Source: Streptomyces cylindrosporus
GTDB taxonomy: Bacteria > Actinomycetota > Actinomycetes > Streptomycetales > Streptomycetaceae
Assembly (NCBI RefSeq): GCF_022698165.1
Contig: NZ_JALDAY010000023.1
Coordinates: forward strand, 1-64,000
Reading direction: 5' to 3'
DNA length: 64,000 nucleotides
A program made the position numbers and the translations under genes. The notes beneath the pieces are model-generated. The model searched no databases. It was not told the DNA's origin and was given only the letters and a program-made list of their open reading frames with translations. Shown here one piece after another: positions 1 to 7,457 of the stretch; position 1 is the stretch's first letter; each line of letters opens with the position of its first letter.

Positions 1-196
1 GCCGGGCATCACGCGTAACGACAACCCGGTGTTCGGGATGCCCGAAGTGGTCGAGCAGATGGCCCAGTTGTCGGCGCTGGGGCGGGTGGGGGAGCCGGAG
101 GACATCGCGGACGTGGTGGCCTTCCTCGCCTCGGATGACGGGCGTTGGGTCACCGGGTCCTTCGTGGACGCCACCGGCGGCACCCTCCTCGGCTGA
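1..196 (+). CDS. C-terminal end of a short-chain dehydrogenase/ketoreductase (partial)
   Basis: Only the last 64 or so residues are in the window, read in frame from base 2 to the TGA at 194-196. They carry the usual SDR C-terminal pattern: a GRVGEPEDIA stretch, VAFLASD, then a glycine-rich VTGS...DATGG ending. This matches FabG/PKS-type NADPH-dependent 3-oxoacyl-ACP reductases, but the Rossmann fold and the Ser-Tyr-Lys catalytic residues lie upstream, so substrate and exact role cannot be judged. It lies 35 bases before an ACP gene on the same strand, which suggests reduction of an ACP-bound chain in the same pathway. The operon clearly continues upstream of the window. Confidence 0.85.
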   Translation, partial: PGITRNDNPVFGMPEVVEQMAQLSALGRVGEPEDIADVVAFLASDDGRWVTGSFVDATGGTLLG

Positions 197-231
197 GCCG
201 CGCGGCAGGCCCCTCACCCCAAGGACTCCAG

Positions 232-576
232 ATGACCACCCGAACGACGACCGCCGAGCCGCCCGACCCCGCCCGCCTCGCGGCACTCACGCCCGAACAG
301 CGGCGCCGGACCCTCGACCGGTACATCCGCGAAGAGATCGGCCGGCTGCTGGGCATCGCGGCGGAACGCGTCGACGTCACCGGCCGCACCATGTACAGCC
401 TCGGCATCGGATCGATCGCCGGGCTGGAGCTCCAGTACCGACTGGAGGCCGCCCTGCACGTCTCCGTGGACCTCCAGCGCCTGCTGCGGGCCAACAGCGC
501 GGCCGAACTGATCGACTGCCTGGCGGGACAACTCGGCCCGGACGGCGCCCACCAGCGGTCTGCGATACCGGTATGA
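232..576 (+). CDS. Acyl carrier protein
   Basis: 114-residue discrete carrier protein. A helical N-terminal part precedes the 4'-phosphopantetheine site, a SLGIGS motif at about residues 63-68 whose last serine is the expected attachment point. It would hold the growing or starter acyl chain as a thioester for the ketoreductase before it and other cluster enzymes. The ATG at 232 is preceded by a short purine-rich stretch. The stop overlaps the ATG of the phosphopantetheinyl transferase by four bases, so the carrier and the enzyme likely to activate it are translationally coupled. Whether it belongs to a type II PKS or another acyl pathway cannot be decided without the upstream genes; no ketosynthase is in the window. 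Confidence 0.88.
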   Translation: MTTRTTTAEPPDPARLAALTPEQRRRTLDRYIREEIGRLLGIAAERVDVTGRTMYSLGIGSIAGLELQYRLEAALHVSVDLQRLLRANSAAELIDCLAGQLGPDGAHQRSAIPV

Positions 577-1451
577 CGGCGCCGGTCGCCCCACCGGCGC
601 CCGACGGCACGGCACTGCCGTCGCCGGTGTTCACCGTCTCGTCCGACCGGCTCGACCTGTGGCTCATCCGCAGCCCCGCCGGTGGTGACGTGAGTGCCCT
701 CGACCTGTCCGGGCTCGACGACACGGAGCGGTCGAAGGCCGAGGCCTTCCTGCGCCCCGCCGACGGGCTGCTCTACGCGAGCGCCCACATCGCGCTGCGC
801 CGTCTGCTGGGCCGCTACACCGGACGGCGCCCCGAGCAGGTGCGGTTCGGCCGCGAACCGTGCCCCGGCTGCGGGGAGCCGCACGGCCGCCCGGCCCTCG
901 CGGATCCCCCGTACCCCCTGCACTTCTCGCTCTCCCACAGCTCCGGCGTGGCCCTGGTCGGCGTCGCCGCCGTGCCCCTGGGCGTGGACGTGGAGAAGCT
1001 GCCGGGCCAGGAGCGGGTCGAGGTCTGCGCGCAGGCGCTGCACCCCGACGAACGAGCCGAACTCGCCGCGGCACGGACCGCCGACCGGCCGGGCCGGTTC
1101 GGGCGGCTGTGGACCCGCAAGGAGGCCTACCTCAAGGGCCTGGGGACGGGACTGAGCCGCAGTCTGGCCGCCGACTACCTGGGCCTGCGCGCAGAACTGC
1201 ACCCGGCCGGCTGGACGGTGCTCGACCTGCCCTGTTTCCCCACCCACGCGGCCGCGGCCGCCGTACACAGCACCGCGCCCGCCGAGGCGCGGGTGCGCCG
1301 TGTGCCGGAGCGCTGGCTGGACGCCTCGGACGCCTGGCTGACACAGGACGCCCCACCGGCGGTGCGGGTGGACCTGGGCGCGGCGGCTCCGGCCACCTCC
1401 GCGGCGGCCCTCCCGGCCCGCCTCACGAGCGACGGAGAGGACGCGCTCTGA
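573..1451 (+). CDS. 4'-phosphopantetheinyl transferase (Sfp type)
   Basis: 292 residues, the size of Sfp/AcpT-type enzymes that move phosphopantetheine from CoA to a carrier-protein serine. Visible motifs are GVDVEKL (the first Mg-binding acidic region) and LWTRKEAYLKGLG (the WxxKEA signature), plus a conserved RFGREPCPGCG...GRP substrate-recognition stretch before them. The ATG at 573 overlaps the ACP stop. The last 60 or so residues are Ala/Pro-rich and look dispensable. A dedicated transferase inside the operon suggests the pathway's carrier proteins are not left to the housekeeping enzyme. Function is well supported by family; the partner is inferred from the overlap. Confidence 0.92.
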   Translation: MTAPVAPPAPDGTALPSPVFTVSSDRLDLWLIRSPAGGDVSALDLSGLDDTERSKAEAFLRPADGLLYASAHIALRRLLGRYTGRRPEQVRFGREPCPGCGEPHGRPALADPPYPLHFSLSHSSGVALVGVAAVPLGVDVEKLPGQERVEVCAQALHPDERAELAAARTADRPGRFGRLWTRKEAYLKGLGTGLSRSLAADYLGLRAELHPAGWTVLDLPCFPTHAAAAAVHSTAPAEARVRRVPERWLDASDAWLTQDAPPAVRVDLGAAAPATSAAALPARLTSDGEDAL

Positions 1452-1473
1452 TGAACGGAAAGGACGTACTCGG

Positions 1474-2427
1474 ATGACCTGTACCGCCTTCGTCTTCTCC
1501 GGCCTCGGCCCGTACCGCGTGGGCCTGGCGGAGTCCCTGCTCGCGCACCGGCCCGGCCTGGCCACGACGTACTACCGCGCGGCCGAGGACCTGCTCGGCA
1601 TCCCGCTGACCCGGCTGTGCCGGGAGGGCCCCGCCCACCACTTCGCCGACCCGGCGGTCGCCCACCCGGCGGCCTTCGTGACCGGCCTCGCGGCCCTGGA
1701 GCTGCTGCGCGCCGAGGTAGTGCGACCCGACCTCGTCGCGGGGCACGGCCTGGGGGAGTACACCGCCCTGGTCGCCGCGGGTGTCCTGGACTGGACCGAC
1801 GCGCTGCTGCTGGTGCGGCTGCACGCCGAGCTCGTGGCCACCGCCGACGACCGGGTGCCGGGCGCCATGGCCGTGGTCGAGGGACTCGACGCGGCCACGG
1901 TGGCCCGCCTGTGCGCCGAGTCCACGGCGGCCGGCCGGCGCGTGGGGATCGCCTGCGAGAACGGGCCCGGGCACACCGTCGTGTCCGGCGAGGTGGCCGG
2001 CGTGCACCGGCTGGCGCGGACCGCCGAGGCGGCCGGCGCGAGGCGCACGGAGCGGCTGCCCGTCGGCGGGCCGTTCCACTCCGGCCTCCTCGGCGGCTGC
2101 ACGGCGGAGTTCGCCGAGGCGCTCCTGGAGACCGAGTTCCACGACCCGGACCTTCCCGTCGTCTCCAGCGTCACCGCCCGCCCGGTGACCGACGCGGCCG
2201 GGGCCCTCGTGGCCCTGCGCGACCAGCTCACCGCACCCGTGCGGTGGACGGACACCGTGCGGCGGCTGGTGGCCCTGGGCGCCGGGCGGTTCGTGGAGGC
2301 CGGCCCCGGACCCGTGCTGGAGGGGTCGATCCGCCGGGTCGCCCCCGGCGCCGACATCCGGGTGACCGGCACCGCCCCCGGGCTGCGCCTGGCCCTGGCG
2401 GCGGCGCCCGCAGCCATCCCTGCCTGA
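1474..2427 (+). CDS. Acyltransferase-like protein lacking the catalytic serine (FabD fold)
   Basis: 317 residues along the whole malonyl-CoA:ACP transacylase fold. Key residues are changed. The nucleophile motif GHSxGEY reads GHGLGEY at 90-96, so Gly92 replaces the catalytic Ser. The N-terminal GQGSQ oxyanion loop reads GLGPY. The arginine that normally binds the malonyl carboxylate (LRxQLM region) appears as His in VRLHAEL. The GPFHS histidine is kept, as are NGPGHTVVSGE and the C-terminal GPGPVLEG. The enzyme therefore probably cannot form the usual acyl-Ser intermediate. It may be a structural partner, an acyl-binding or decarboxylating relative, or use another mechanism. It lies between the transferase and the carboxylase subunits, all in one operon. 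Confidence 0.8.
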   Translation: MTCTAFVFSGLGPYRVGLAESLLAHRPGLATTYYRAAEDLLGIPLTRLCREGPAHHFADPAVAHPAAFVTGLAALELLRAEVVRPDLVAGHGLGEYTALVAAGVLDWTDALLLVRLHAELVATADDRVPGAMAVVEGLDAATVARLCAESTAAGRRVGIACENGPGHTVVSGEVAGVHRLARTAEAAGARRTERLPVGGPFHSGLLGGCTAEFAEALLETEFHDPDLPVVSSVTARPVTDAAGALVALRDQLTAPVRWTDTVRRLVALGAGRFVEAGPGPVLEGSIRRVAPGADIRVTGTAPGLRLALAAAPAAIPA

Positions 2428-2444
2428 ACCCCGTGGAGGACCAC

Positions 2445-4010
2445 ATGCCCGACGCGACCGGGACCATACGCAACCGCATCGACGAACTGACCGACCGCAA
2501 GCGCACCGCGCAGGACGGCCCGAGCCCCGCCGCCACCGAACGCCAGCACGCCAAGGGCAAGCTGACCGCCCACGAGCGCATCGCACTGCTGCTGGACAAG
2601 GGGTCGTTCAACGAGGTGGAGCCGCTGCGCCGGCACCGGGCGACCGGCTTCGGCCTGGAGGACAAGAAGCCCTACGGCGACGGTGTCGTCACCGGCTGGG
2701 GCACCGTCCACGGCCGCACGGTCTTCGTCTACGCCCATGACTTCAGGGTGTTCGGCGGCGCACTCGGCGAGGCACACGCCCAGAAGATCCACAAGATCAT
2801 GGACCTGGCCGAGGCGGCCGGCGCGCCCCTGGTGTCGCTCAACGACGGCGCGGGCGCCCGCATCCAGGAAGGCGTCACCGCGCTCGCCGGCTACGGCGGC
2901 ATCTTCCGGCGCAACACCAGGGCGAGCGGGGTCATCCCGCAGATCAGCGTGATGCTCGGCCCGTGCGCGGGCGGCGCCGCCTACTCGCCCGCCCTCACCG
3001 ACTTCGTCTTCATGGTCCGCGAGACCTCGCAGATGTTCATCACCGGGCCCGACGTCGTCAAGGCCGTCACCGGCGAGGAGATCACCCAGAACGGCCTGGG
3101 CGGCGCCGACGTGCACGCCGCCACCTCGGGCGTGGCCCACTTCGCCTACGACGACGAGGAGCACTGCCTGGACGACGTGCGCTACCTGCTGTCGCTGCTG
3201 CCCTCCAACAACCGTGAACTCGCGCCCGTCGAACGCTCCGGCGACCCCGCGGACCGGCTCAACGACCGGCTCCTGGACCTGGTGCCGACCGAGCCGGGCC
3301 AGGCGTACGACATCCGCGCGGTGATCGAGGAGATCGTCGACGACGGCGAGTACTTCGAGGTCCACCCGGCCTGGGCGACCAACATCGTCTGCGCGCTGAC
3401 CCGGCTCGACGGCCAGGTGGCGGGCATCGTCGCCAACCAGCCCGCCAGCATGGCCGGCGTGCTGGACATCGAGGCGTCCGAGAAGGCCGCCCGGTTCGTG
3501 CAGTTCTGCGACGCGTTCAACATCCCGCTGGTCACCCTGGTCGACGTGCCCGGCTTCCTGCCGGGCGTGGACCAGGAGCACAACGGCATCATCCGGCGCG
3601 GGGCCAAGCTGTTGTTCGCGTACTGCAACGCGACCGTCCCGCGGATCTCCCTGGTGCTGCGCAAGGCGTACGGCGGCGCGTACATCGTGATGGACTCCCG
3701 CTCCATCGGCGCCGACCTGTCCCTGGCCTGGCCCACCAACGAGATCGCGGTGATGGGCGCCGAGGGCGCCGCGAACGTCGTCTTCCGGCGGGAGATCAAC
3801 GCGGCCGAGGACCCGGAGGCGGTACGGGCGGAGCGCATCGCCGAGTACAAGTCCGAGCTGATGCATCCCTATTACGCCGCCGAACGCGGACTCGTCGACG
3901 ACGTCATCGATCCGCGCGAGACCCGCTCGGTGCTGATCCGGTCGCTGGAGATGCTCCGCGCCAAACACGCCGACCTGCCGTCGCGCAAGCACGGCAACCC
4001 CCCGCAGTGA
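2445..4010 (+). CDS. Acyl-CoA carboxylase beta subunit (carboxyltransferase)
   Basis: 521 residues, full-length for the AccB/PccB family. It transfers CO2 from carboxybiotin to an acyl-CoA, giving malonyl-, methylmalonyl- or longer carboxyacyl-CoA. The N-terminal crotonase half holds LNDGAGARIQEG and GPCAGGAAYSPALTDF; the C-terminal half holds VDVPGFLPG and RKAYGGAYIVM. The residue in GGAYxVM is Ile414. The S. coelicolor propionyl-specific enzyme has Asp (D422) there and the acetyl-tolerant one has Ile, so acetyl-CoA or a broader range is likely. The biotinylated alpha subunit is not in the window and is presumably shared or upstream. The GTG of the epsilon subunit overlaps its stop. Likely role: supplying extender units to the cluster. 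Confidence 0.95.
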   Translation: MPDATGTIRNRIDELTDRKRTAQDGPSPAATERQHAKGKLTAHERIALLLDKGSFNEVEPLRRHRATGFGLEDKKPYGDGVVTGWGTVHGRTVFVYAHDFRVFGGALGEAHAQKIHKIMDLAEAAGAPLVSLNDGAGARIQEGVTALAGYGGIFRRNTRASGVIPQISVMLGPCAGGAAYSPALTDFVFMVRETSQMFITGPDVVKAVTGEEITQNGLGGADVHAATSGVAHFAYDDEEHCLDDVRYLLSLLPSNNRELAPVERSGDPADRLNDRLLDLVPTEPGQAYDIRAVIEEIVDDGEYFEVHPAWATNIVCALTRLDGQVAGIVANQPASMAGVLDIEASEKAARFVQFCDAFNIPLVTLVDVPGFLPGVDQEHNGIIRRGAKLLFAYCNATVPRISLVLRKAYGGAYIVMDSRSIGADLSLAWPTNEIAVMGAEGAANVVFRREINAAEDPEAVRAERIAEYKSELMHPYYAAERGLVDDVIDPRETRSVLIRSLEMLRAKHADLPSRKHGNPPQ

Positions 4011-4261
4011 CCACCGTGAGGACACCGCCCGTGACCAGCCCCGCCCCCGACCCGGCCGACGCCATCCGCGTCGAGCGCGGCAAGCCCACCGACGAGGAAC
4101 TCGCCGCGCTCGCCCTGGTGTTGATGGCCCGCTCGTGCGGTGCCCCGGACGAGTTCGACGAGGAAGAGGCGCGGCACTGCCCGACCGCCCCCTGGCAGGT
4201 GCCGGGCCACCGGGTCGCCCGCAGCTGGCGGGCCGACCCCGCGGCCGCGCGGCGGTCGTGA
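4007..4261 (+). CDS. Acyl-CoA carboxylase epsilon subunit
   Basis: 84 residues, the small accessory subunit found in actinobacterial acyl-CoA carboxylases, where it stabilises the alpha-beta complex. The core IRVERGKPTDEELAALALVL at about 20-39 is the family signature. A short acidic stretch and a W-rich tail (WQVPGHR...SWRAD) follow, the tail being typical of Streptomyces members. The GTG at 4007 overlaps the beta-subunit stop (GTGA), so the two are made together. Start could also be one of the next GTG codons at 4016 or 4031. Its presence argues that this carboxylase acts as a true malonyl/methylmalonyl-CoA producer rather than a lone decarboxylase-type subunit. Confidence 0.88.
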   Translation: MTTVRTPPVTSPAPDPADAIRVERGKPTDEELAALALVLMARSCGAPDEFDEEEARHCPTAPWQVPGHRVARSWRADPAAARRS

Positions 4262-4283
4262 AACCGAGTGAGGAGCACAAGAC

Positions 4284-4814
4284 GTGACGACCGTGGCACC
4301 GCACCACACGACCCCCGCCCTGGCCGACGAGGTCGCGGCCCTGCGCCGCGAGGTGCGCGAACTGCGCGACCGCGCCGAGCTCAGCGAACTGATCGGCCGT
4401 TACACGGTCCTGCTGGACACCCAGGACGAGGACGGCTTCGACGGGAACTGGCCGGCCACCGTCTTCACCGACGACGTACTGCTGCACTTCCCCATCGGCG
4501 TCCACGAGGGCATCGCGGGCGTCGCCGAGTTCCACCACCGGGCCAAGCTGCGCTTCGACCGCACGATCCACCTGAGCTCGAACCACCAGGTCCGGCTGGA
4601 CGGCGACCGGGCGCGGCTGCGTTGCCACATGCACGCCACGCACGTGCACCACCCCGCGCCGGACACCCCGGACCGGATCGGCGCGCTGTTCTCCATCGGC
4701 GGCCACGGCGAGGGCGAGGCCGTCCGCACGCCCCGGGGCTGGCGGATCCGGGAGTGGGGATTCCACCTCGCCTGGGCCGACGGACCCGGCCCGGACGGCA
4801 CTCCGGTGCTGTGA
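4284..4814 (+). CDS. SnoaL-like (NTF2-fold) protein, first copy
   Basis: 176 residues. Residues 10-40 form a helix with an ALRREVRELRDRAELSELIGRY pattern, followed by the cone-shaped SnoaL_4/NTF2 domain: FTDDVLLHFPIG, HEGIAGVAEFH, paired His-rich strands (HMHATHVHH) and RTPRGWRIREW. Such proteins act as polyketide cyclases, dehydratases or isomerases. GTG start at 4284 follows a good AGGAG. Its stop overlaps the GTG of the alpha/beta hydrolase. A second SnoaL-like gene lies 1 kb downstream with the same layout, so the two may be a pair or successive catalysts. The exact reaction cannot be read from the sequence. Confidence 0.8.
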   Translation: MTTVAPHHTTPALADEVAALRREVRELRDRAELSELIGRYTVLLDTQDEDGFDGNWPATVFTDDVLLHFPIGVHEGIAGVAEFHHRAKLRFDRTIHLSSNHQVRLDGDRARLRCHMHATHVHHPAPDTPDRIGALFSIGGHGEGEAVRTPRGWRIREWGFHLAWADGPGPDGTPVL

Positions 4815-5803
4815 GCCGGCCCTCCGCCGTCGCCGCCCCTTCCACCGCCCGGGACAGCGCCCCCACCGCTCAGGACGCCCCCACCGCTCAGGACAGCGCC
4901 CCCACCGTCCGGGACATCGTCCTCGACGCCGACGGCGTCCAGCTCTCCGGGCTGCTCGCCGAACCGGCCCGGCAGCCGCCGCGCGCCGTCGTGGTCGCCG
5001 TGCACGGCAGCGGCATGCGCGCCGGTTACTTCGACAGCCGGGCCTGCGCGGGACTGTCGCTGCTGGCCACCGGCGCCGGGCTCGGCTACACCGTGCTGTC
5101 CGTGGACCGCCCCGGCTACGGCCTGTCGGCGGACCGGCTGCCGGAGGGGCTGCCGCTGGCCGAGCAGGCGCGTGTCCTGCACGCCGCGCTGGCCTCCTTC
5201 GCCGCCGCGCATCCCGTCGGTGCCGGGTTCTTCGTCGTCGGCCACTCCAACGGCGGGAAACTGGCGCTGGCCACCGCCGCCCACGAGGACGGCACCCGGC
5301 TGCTCGGGGTGGACGTCTCCGGCATCGGCACCCGGCTCGCCGTCACCTCCGACCAACTGCCCGGGCTCGCCGGGCACGGCGACTGGCGGCGGCACTGGGG
5401 CGCCCTGCGGCTGTACCCGCCGGACGCCTTCCGGCTCGGCCGCGCCCTGGTGTCGCCCGTCCCCGCCGCCGAGGTGCGTGAGGCGGCGGCCTGGCCGCGC
5501 GCCTATCCGACGCTCGCCGCCCGGATCCGGATCCCGGTCCGGTTCACCTTCGCCGAGCAGGAGCGCTGGTGGCGCTTCGACGAGGAGGCCCTCGCCGAGC
5601 TGCGCCGACCGCTGGCCGCACCGAAGGTGACGGTCGATCAGCTGCCCGACGCCGGCCACAACATCAGCCTCGGCTGGGCGGCCCGCACCTACCACCTGCG
5701 GGTCCTGGGCTTCCTGGAGGAGTGCCTGCTGGCCCGCGACGCGGCCCCGCCGCACCTCCGTACACCCATGGCCGGACCTGCCGGGCAGACCCGGCAGACG
5801 TGA
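4811..5803 (+). CDS. Alpha/beta hydrolase
   Basis: 330 residues. A low-complexity N-terminal segment built of short TAQDSAPT-like repeats (about 10-34) is followed by an alpha/beta-hydrolase fold: VAVHGSG (oxyanion loop), VDRPGYG, nucleophile elbow GHSNGG, and a terminal DAGHNISLG supplying the catalytic His; the acid is likely in the RFTFAEQERWWRFDEEA region. It could release or trim an acyl/peptidyl product or cleave a protecting group. GTG start at 4811 overlaps the upstream stop, so it is coupled to the SnoaL-like protein before it. No signal peptide, so probably cytoplasmic. Substrate unknown. Confidence 0.83.
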   Translation: MSRPSAVAAPSTARDSAPTAQDAPTAQDSAPTVRDIVLDADGVQLSGLLAEPARQPPRAVVVAVHGSGMRAGYFDSRACAGLSLLATGAGLGYTVLSVDRPGYGLSADRLPEGLPLAEQARVLHAALASFAAAHPVGAGFFVVGHSNGGKLALATAAHEDGTRLLGVDVSGIGTRLAVTSDQLPGLAGHGDWRRHWGALRLYPPDAFRLGRALVSPVPAAEVREAAAWPRAYPTLAARIRIPVRFTFAEQERWWRFDEEALAELRRPLAAPKVTVDQLPDAGHNISLGWAARTYHLRVLGFLEECLLARDAAPPHLRTPMAGPAGQTRQT

Positions 5804-5815
5804 CAAGGAGACTCC

Positions 5816-6328
5816 ATGGCTTCGCCGACCCCGACCCCCGTGACCGCCCCGCCCTCGCCCGCGGACACCGTGCCGGCCGCCCGGCTCGCCGCGCTGGAGG
5901 AGCGGCTGGGCGCACTGGAGGACCGGGCCGAACTGACCGCCCTGGTCGACCGGTTCGTCCACGGCCTCGACGACCCCGGCCCGCTGACCGCGGCCTGGTA
6001 CCGCACGCTGCTCACCGAGCGGGTGCGGCTGAACCTTCCCAACGGCACCCACACGGGCATCGACGGACTGCCCGAGTTCCTGGCCGCCCCCAAGGCGCTC
6101 TTCGCCGGCAACCAGCACTACGCCACCAACTGCGCCGTCACCGTCGACGGCGACCGCGCCACGGCACACGCCAACCTCCACGCCGTGCACATCCCGCTGG
6201 ACGACTCCGCCCCGCTGTTCACCGGCGGCGCCCACTACGACGTACGGGCCGAGCGCACCCCCGAGGGATGGCGCATCGCGGAACTCACCGTGCGCGTGCT
6301 GTGGACCGCGCAGGGGGCGCGTGGATGA
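5816..6328 (+). CDS. SnoaL-like (NTF2-fold) protein, second copy
   Basis: 170 residues with a Pro/Thr-rich start, a helix (LAALEERLGALEDRAELTALVDRFV) and the NTF2 fold: LLTERVRLNLPNG, HTGIDGLPEFL, NANLHAVHIPLDD and RTPEGWRIAELTVRVLW. It shares the helix-plus-barrel plan and several positions with the SnoaL-like protein at 4284, but the central histidines are fewer, so it is a diverged paralogue rather than a duplicate. The preceding hydrolase ends 12 bases upstream and a GGAG sits before the ATG. Likely a cyclase or dehydratase in the same pathway; it may heterodimerise with the first copy (inference). Confidence 0.78.
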   Translation: MASPTPTPVTAPPSPADTVPAARLAALEERLGALEDRAELTALVDRFVHGLDDPGPLTAAWYRTLLTERVRLNLPNGTHTGIDGLPEFLAAPKALFAGNQHYATNCAVTVDGDRATAHANLHAVHIPLDDSAPLFTGGAHYDVRAERTPEGWRIAELTVRVLWTAQGARG

Positions 6329-6389
6329 CCCGACCGAAGAAGCATTCTCGGCAACGTCCCCGGAATCGGGGCGAGAGGAAGAATCTGCC

Positions 6390-7457
6390 ATGAAAGCCCT
6401 GGTGTTGTCGGGCGGGTCGGGGACCCGTCTGCGGCCCTTCAGCTATTCCATGCCGAAGCAACTCATCCCGATAGCCAACAAGCCGGTTCTCGAACACGTT
6501 CTGGAGAACGTGCGCAGTCTGGGCGTCACCGAGGTCGGGATCGTCGTCGGGGACCGCGCGGCGCAGATCAGCGCGGTCATCGGCGACGGCGAGAGGCTCG
6601 GCCTGCGCATCACCTACATCCGGCAGGAGGAACCGCTGGGCCTGGCCCACTGCGTCTCGCTGGCCCGCGAATTCCTCGGCGACGACGACTTCGTCATGTA
6701 TCTCGGCGACAACATGCTGCCGGACGGCGTCGAGGCCGAGGCCCGGGAATTCACCGAGAAGCGCCCCGCCGCCCAGATCGTGGTGCACAAGGTGGCGGAC
6801 CCGCGCGCTTTCGGAGTCGCCGAACTCGGCCAGGACGGCCGCGTGGAACGGCTCGTGGAGAAACCGGAGCACCCGCGCAGCGACCTCGCCCTCGTCGGCG
6901 TCTACTTCTTCACGCCCGCCATCCACGAGGCGGTGGCGGCCATCGGCCCCAGCGCCCGCGGCGAGCTGGAGATCACCGACGCCGTCCAGTGGCTGGTCAC
7001 CCGCGGCGACCGGGTCACCGCCAGCACCTACGACGGCTACTGGAAGGACACCGGCCGCGCCGACGACGTACTGGACTGCAACCGCAAGCTCCTGGACGGC
7101 CTGAAGCACTCCGTGCGCGGCCAGGTCGACGAGGCCAGCGTGCTGATCGGACCCGTCGTCGTCGAGGAGGGCGCACGGGTGGTCGGCTCGCACATCGTCG
7201 GGCCGGCGATCATCGGCGCCGGCACCCTGGTCGAGCACAGCCACATCGGCCCGGACACCTCCATCGGCCGCGACTGCGTGCTGCGCCGCACCCACCTGAG
7301 CTTCTCCATGGCCCTCGACGGCGCGACCGTCACCGAGGTGCGCGGTCTGCACGGCTCGCTCATCGGCCGCATGGCCATCATCGGCCCCGCCGACGGACGC
7401 ACCCCGCACCACCGGCTGGTCGTCGGCGACCACACCACCATCGAGGTCGCGGCATGA
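6390..7457 (+). CDS. rmlA: Glucose-1-phosphate thymidylyltransferase (long form)
   Basis: 355 residues, matching the long RmlA type common in Streptomyces deoxysugar clusters (StrD-like). It makes dTDP-glucose from dTTP and glucose-1-phosphate. The nucleotide-binding signature GGSGTRLRP is at about 9-17, followed by MPKQLIPIANKP, LGDNMLPDG and the KDTGRADD stretch. The C-terminal third is a left-handed beta-helix with repeating V(E/G)xGA-type turns (about 240-330). I chose ATG 6390 because the motif starts directly after it and a GAGAGGAA lies upstream; an in-frame extension to 6321 overlaps the previous gene. The stop overlaps the ATG of the next gene. First step of the deoxysugar set. Confidence 0.94.
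   Translation: MKALVLSGGSGTRLRPFSYSMPKQLIPIANKPVLEHVLENVRSLGVTEVGIVVGDRAAQISAVIGDGERLGLRITYIRQEEPLGLAHCVSLAREFLGDDDFVMYLGDNMLPDGVEAEAREFTEKRPAAQIVVHKVADPRAFGVAELGQDGRVERLVEKPEHPRSDLALVGVYFFTPAIHEAVAAIGPSARGELEITDAVQWLVTRGDRVTASTYDGYWKDTGRADDVLDCNRKLLDGLKHSVRGQVDEASVLIGPVVVEEGARVVGSHIVGPAIIGAGTLVEHSHIGPDTSIGRDCVLRRTHLSFSMALDGATVTEVRGLHGSLIGRMAIIGPADGRTPHHRLVVGDHTTIEVAA

Noticed and set aside
1451..1477. Eight-codon ORF between the phosphopantetheinyl transferase and the AT-like gene
   Set aside because: Too short and without any support; it is the space holding the ribosome site of the next gene.
1572..4766. Very long minus-strand open frame opposite the carboxylase and ACP-type genes
   Set aside because: It is the mirror of high-GC coding sequence; the plus strand carries clear protein families throughout and the minus translation has no recognisable domain.
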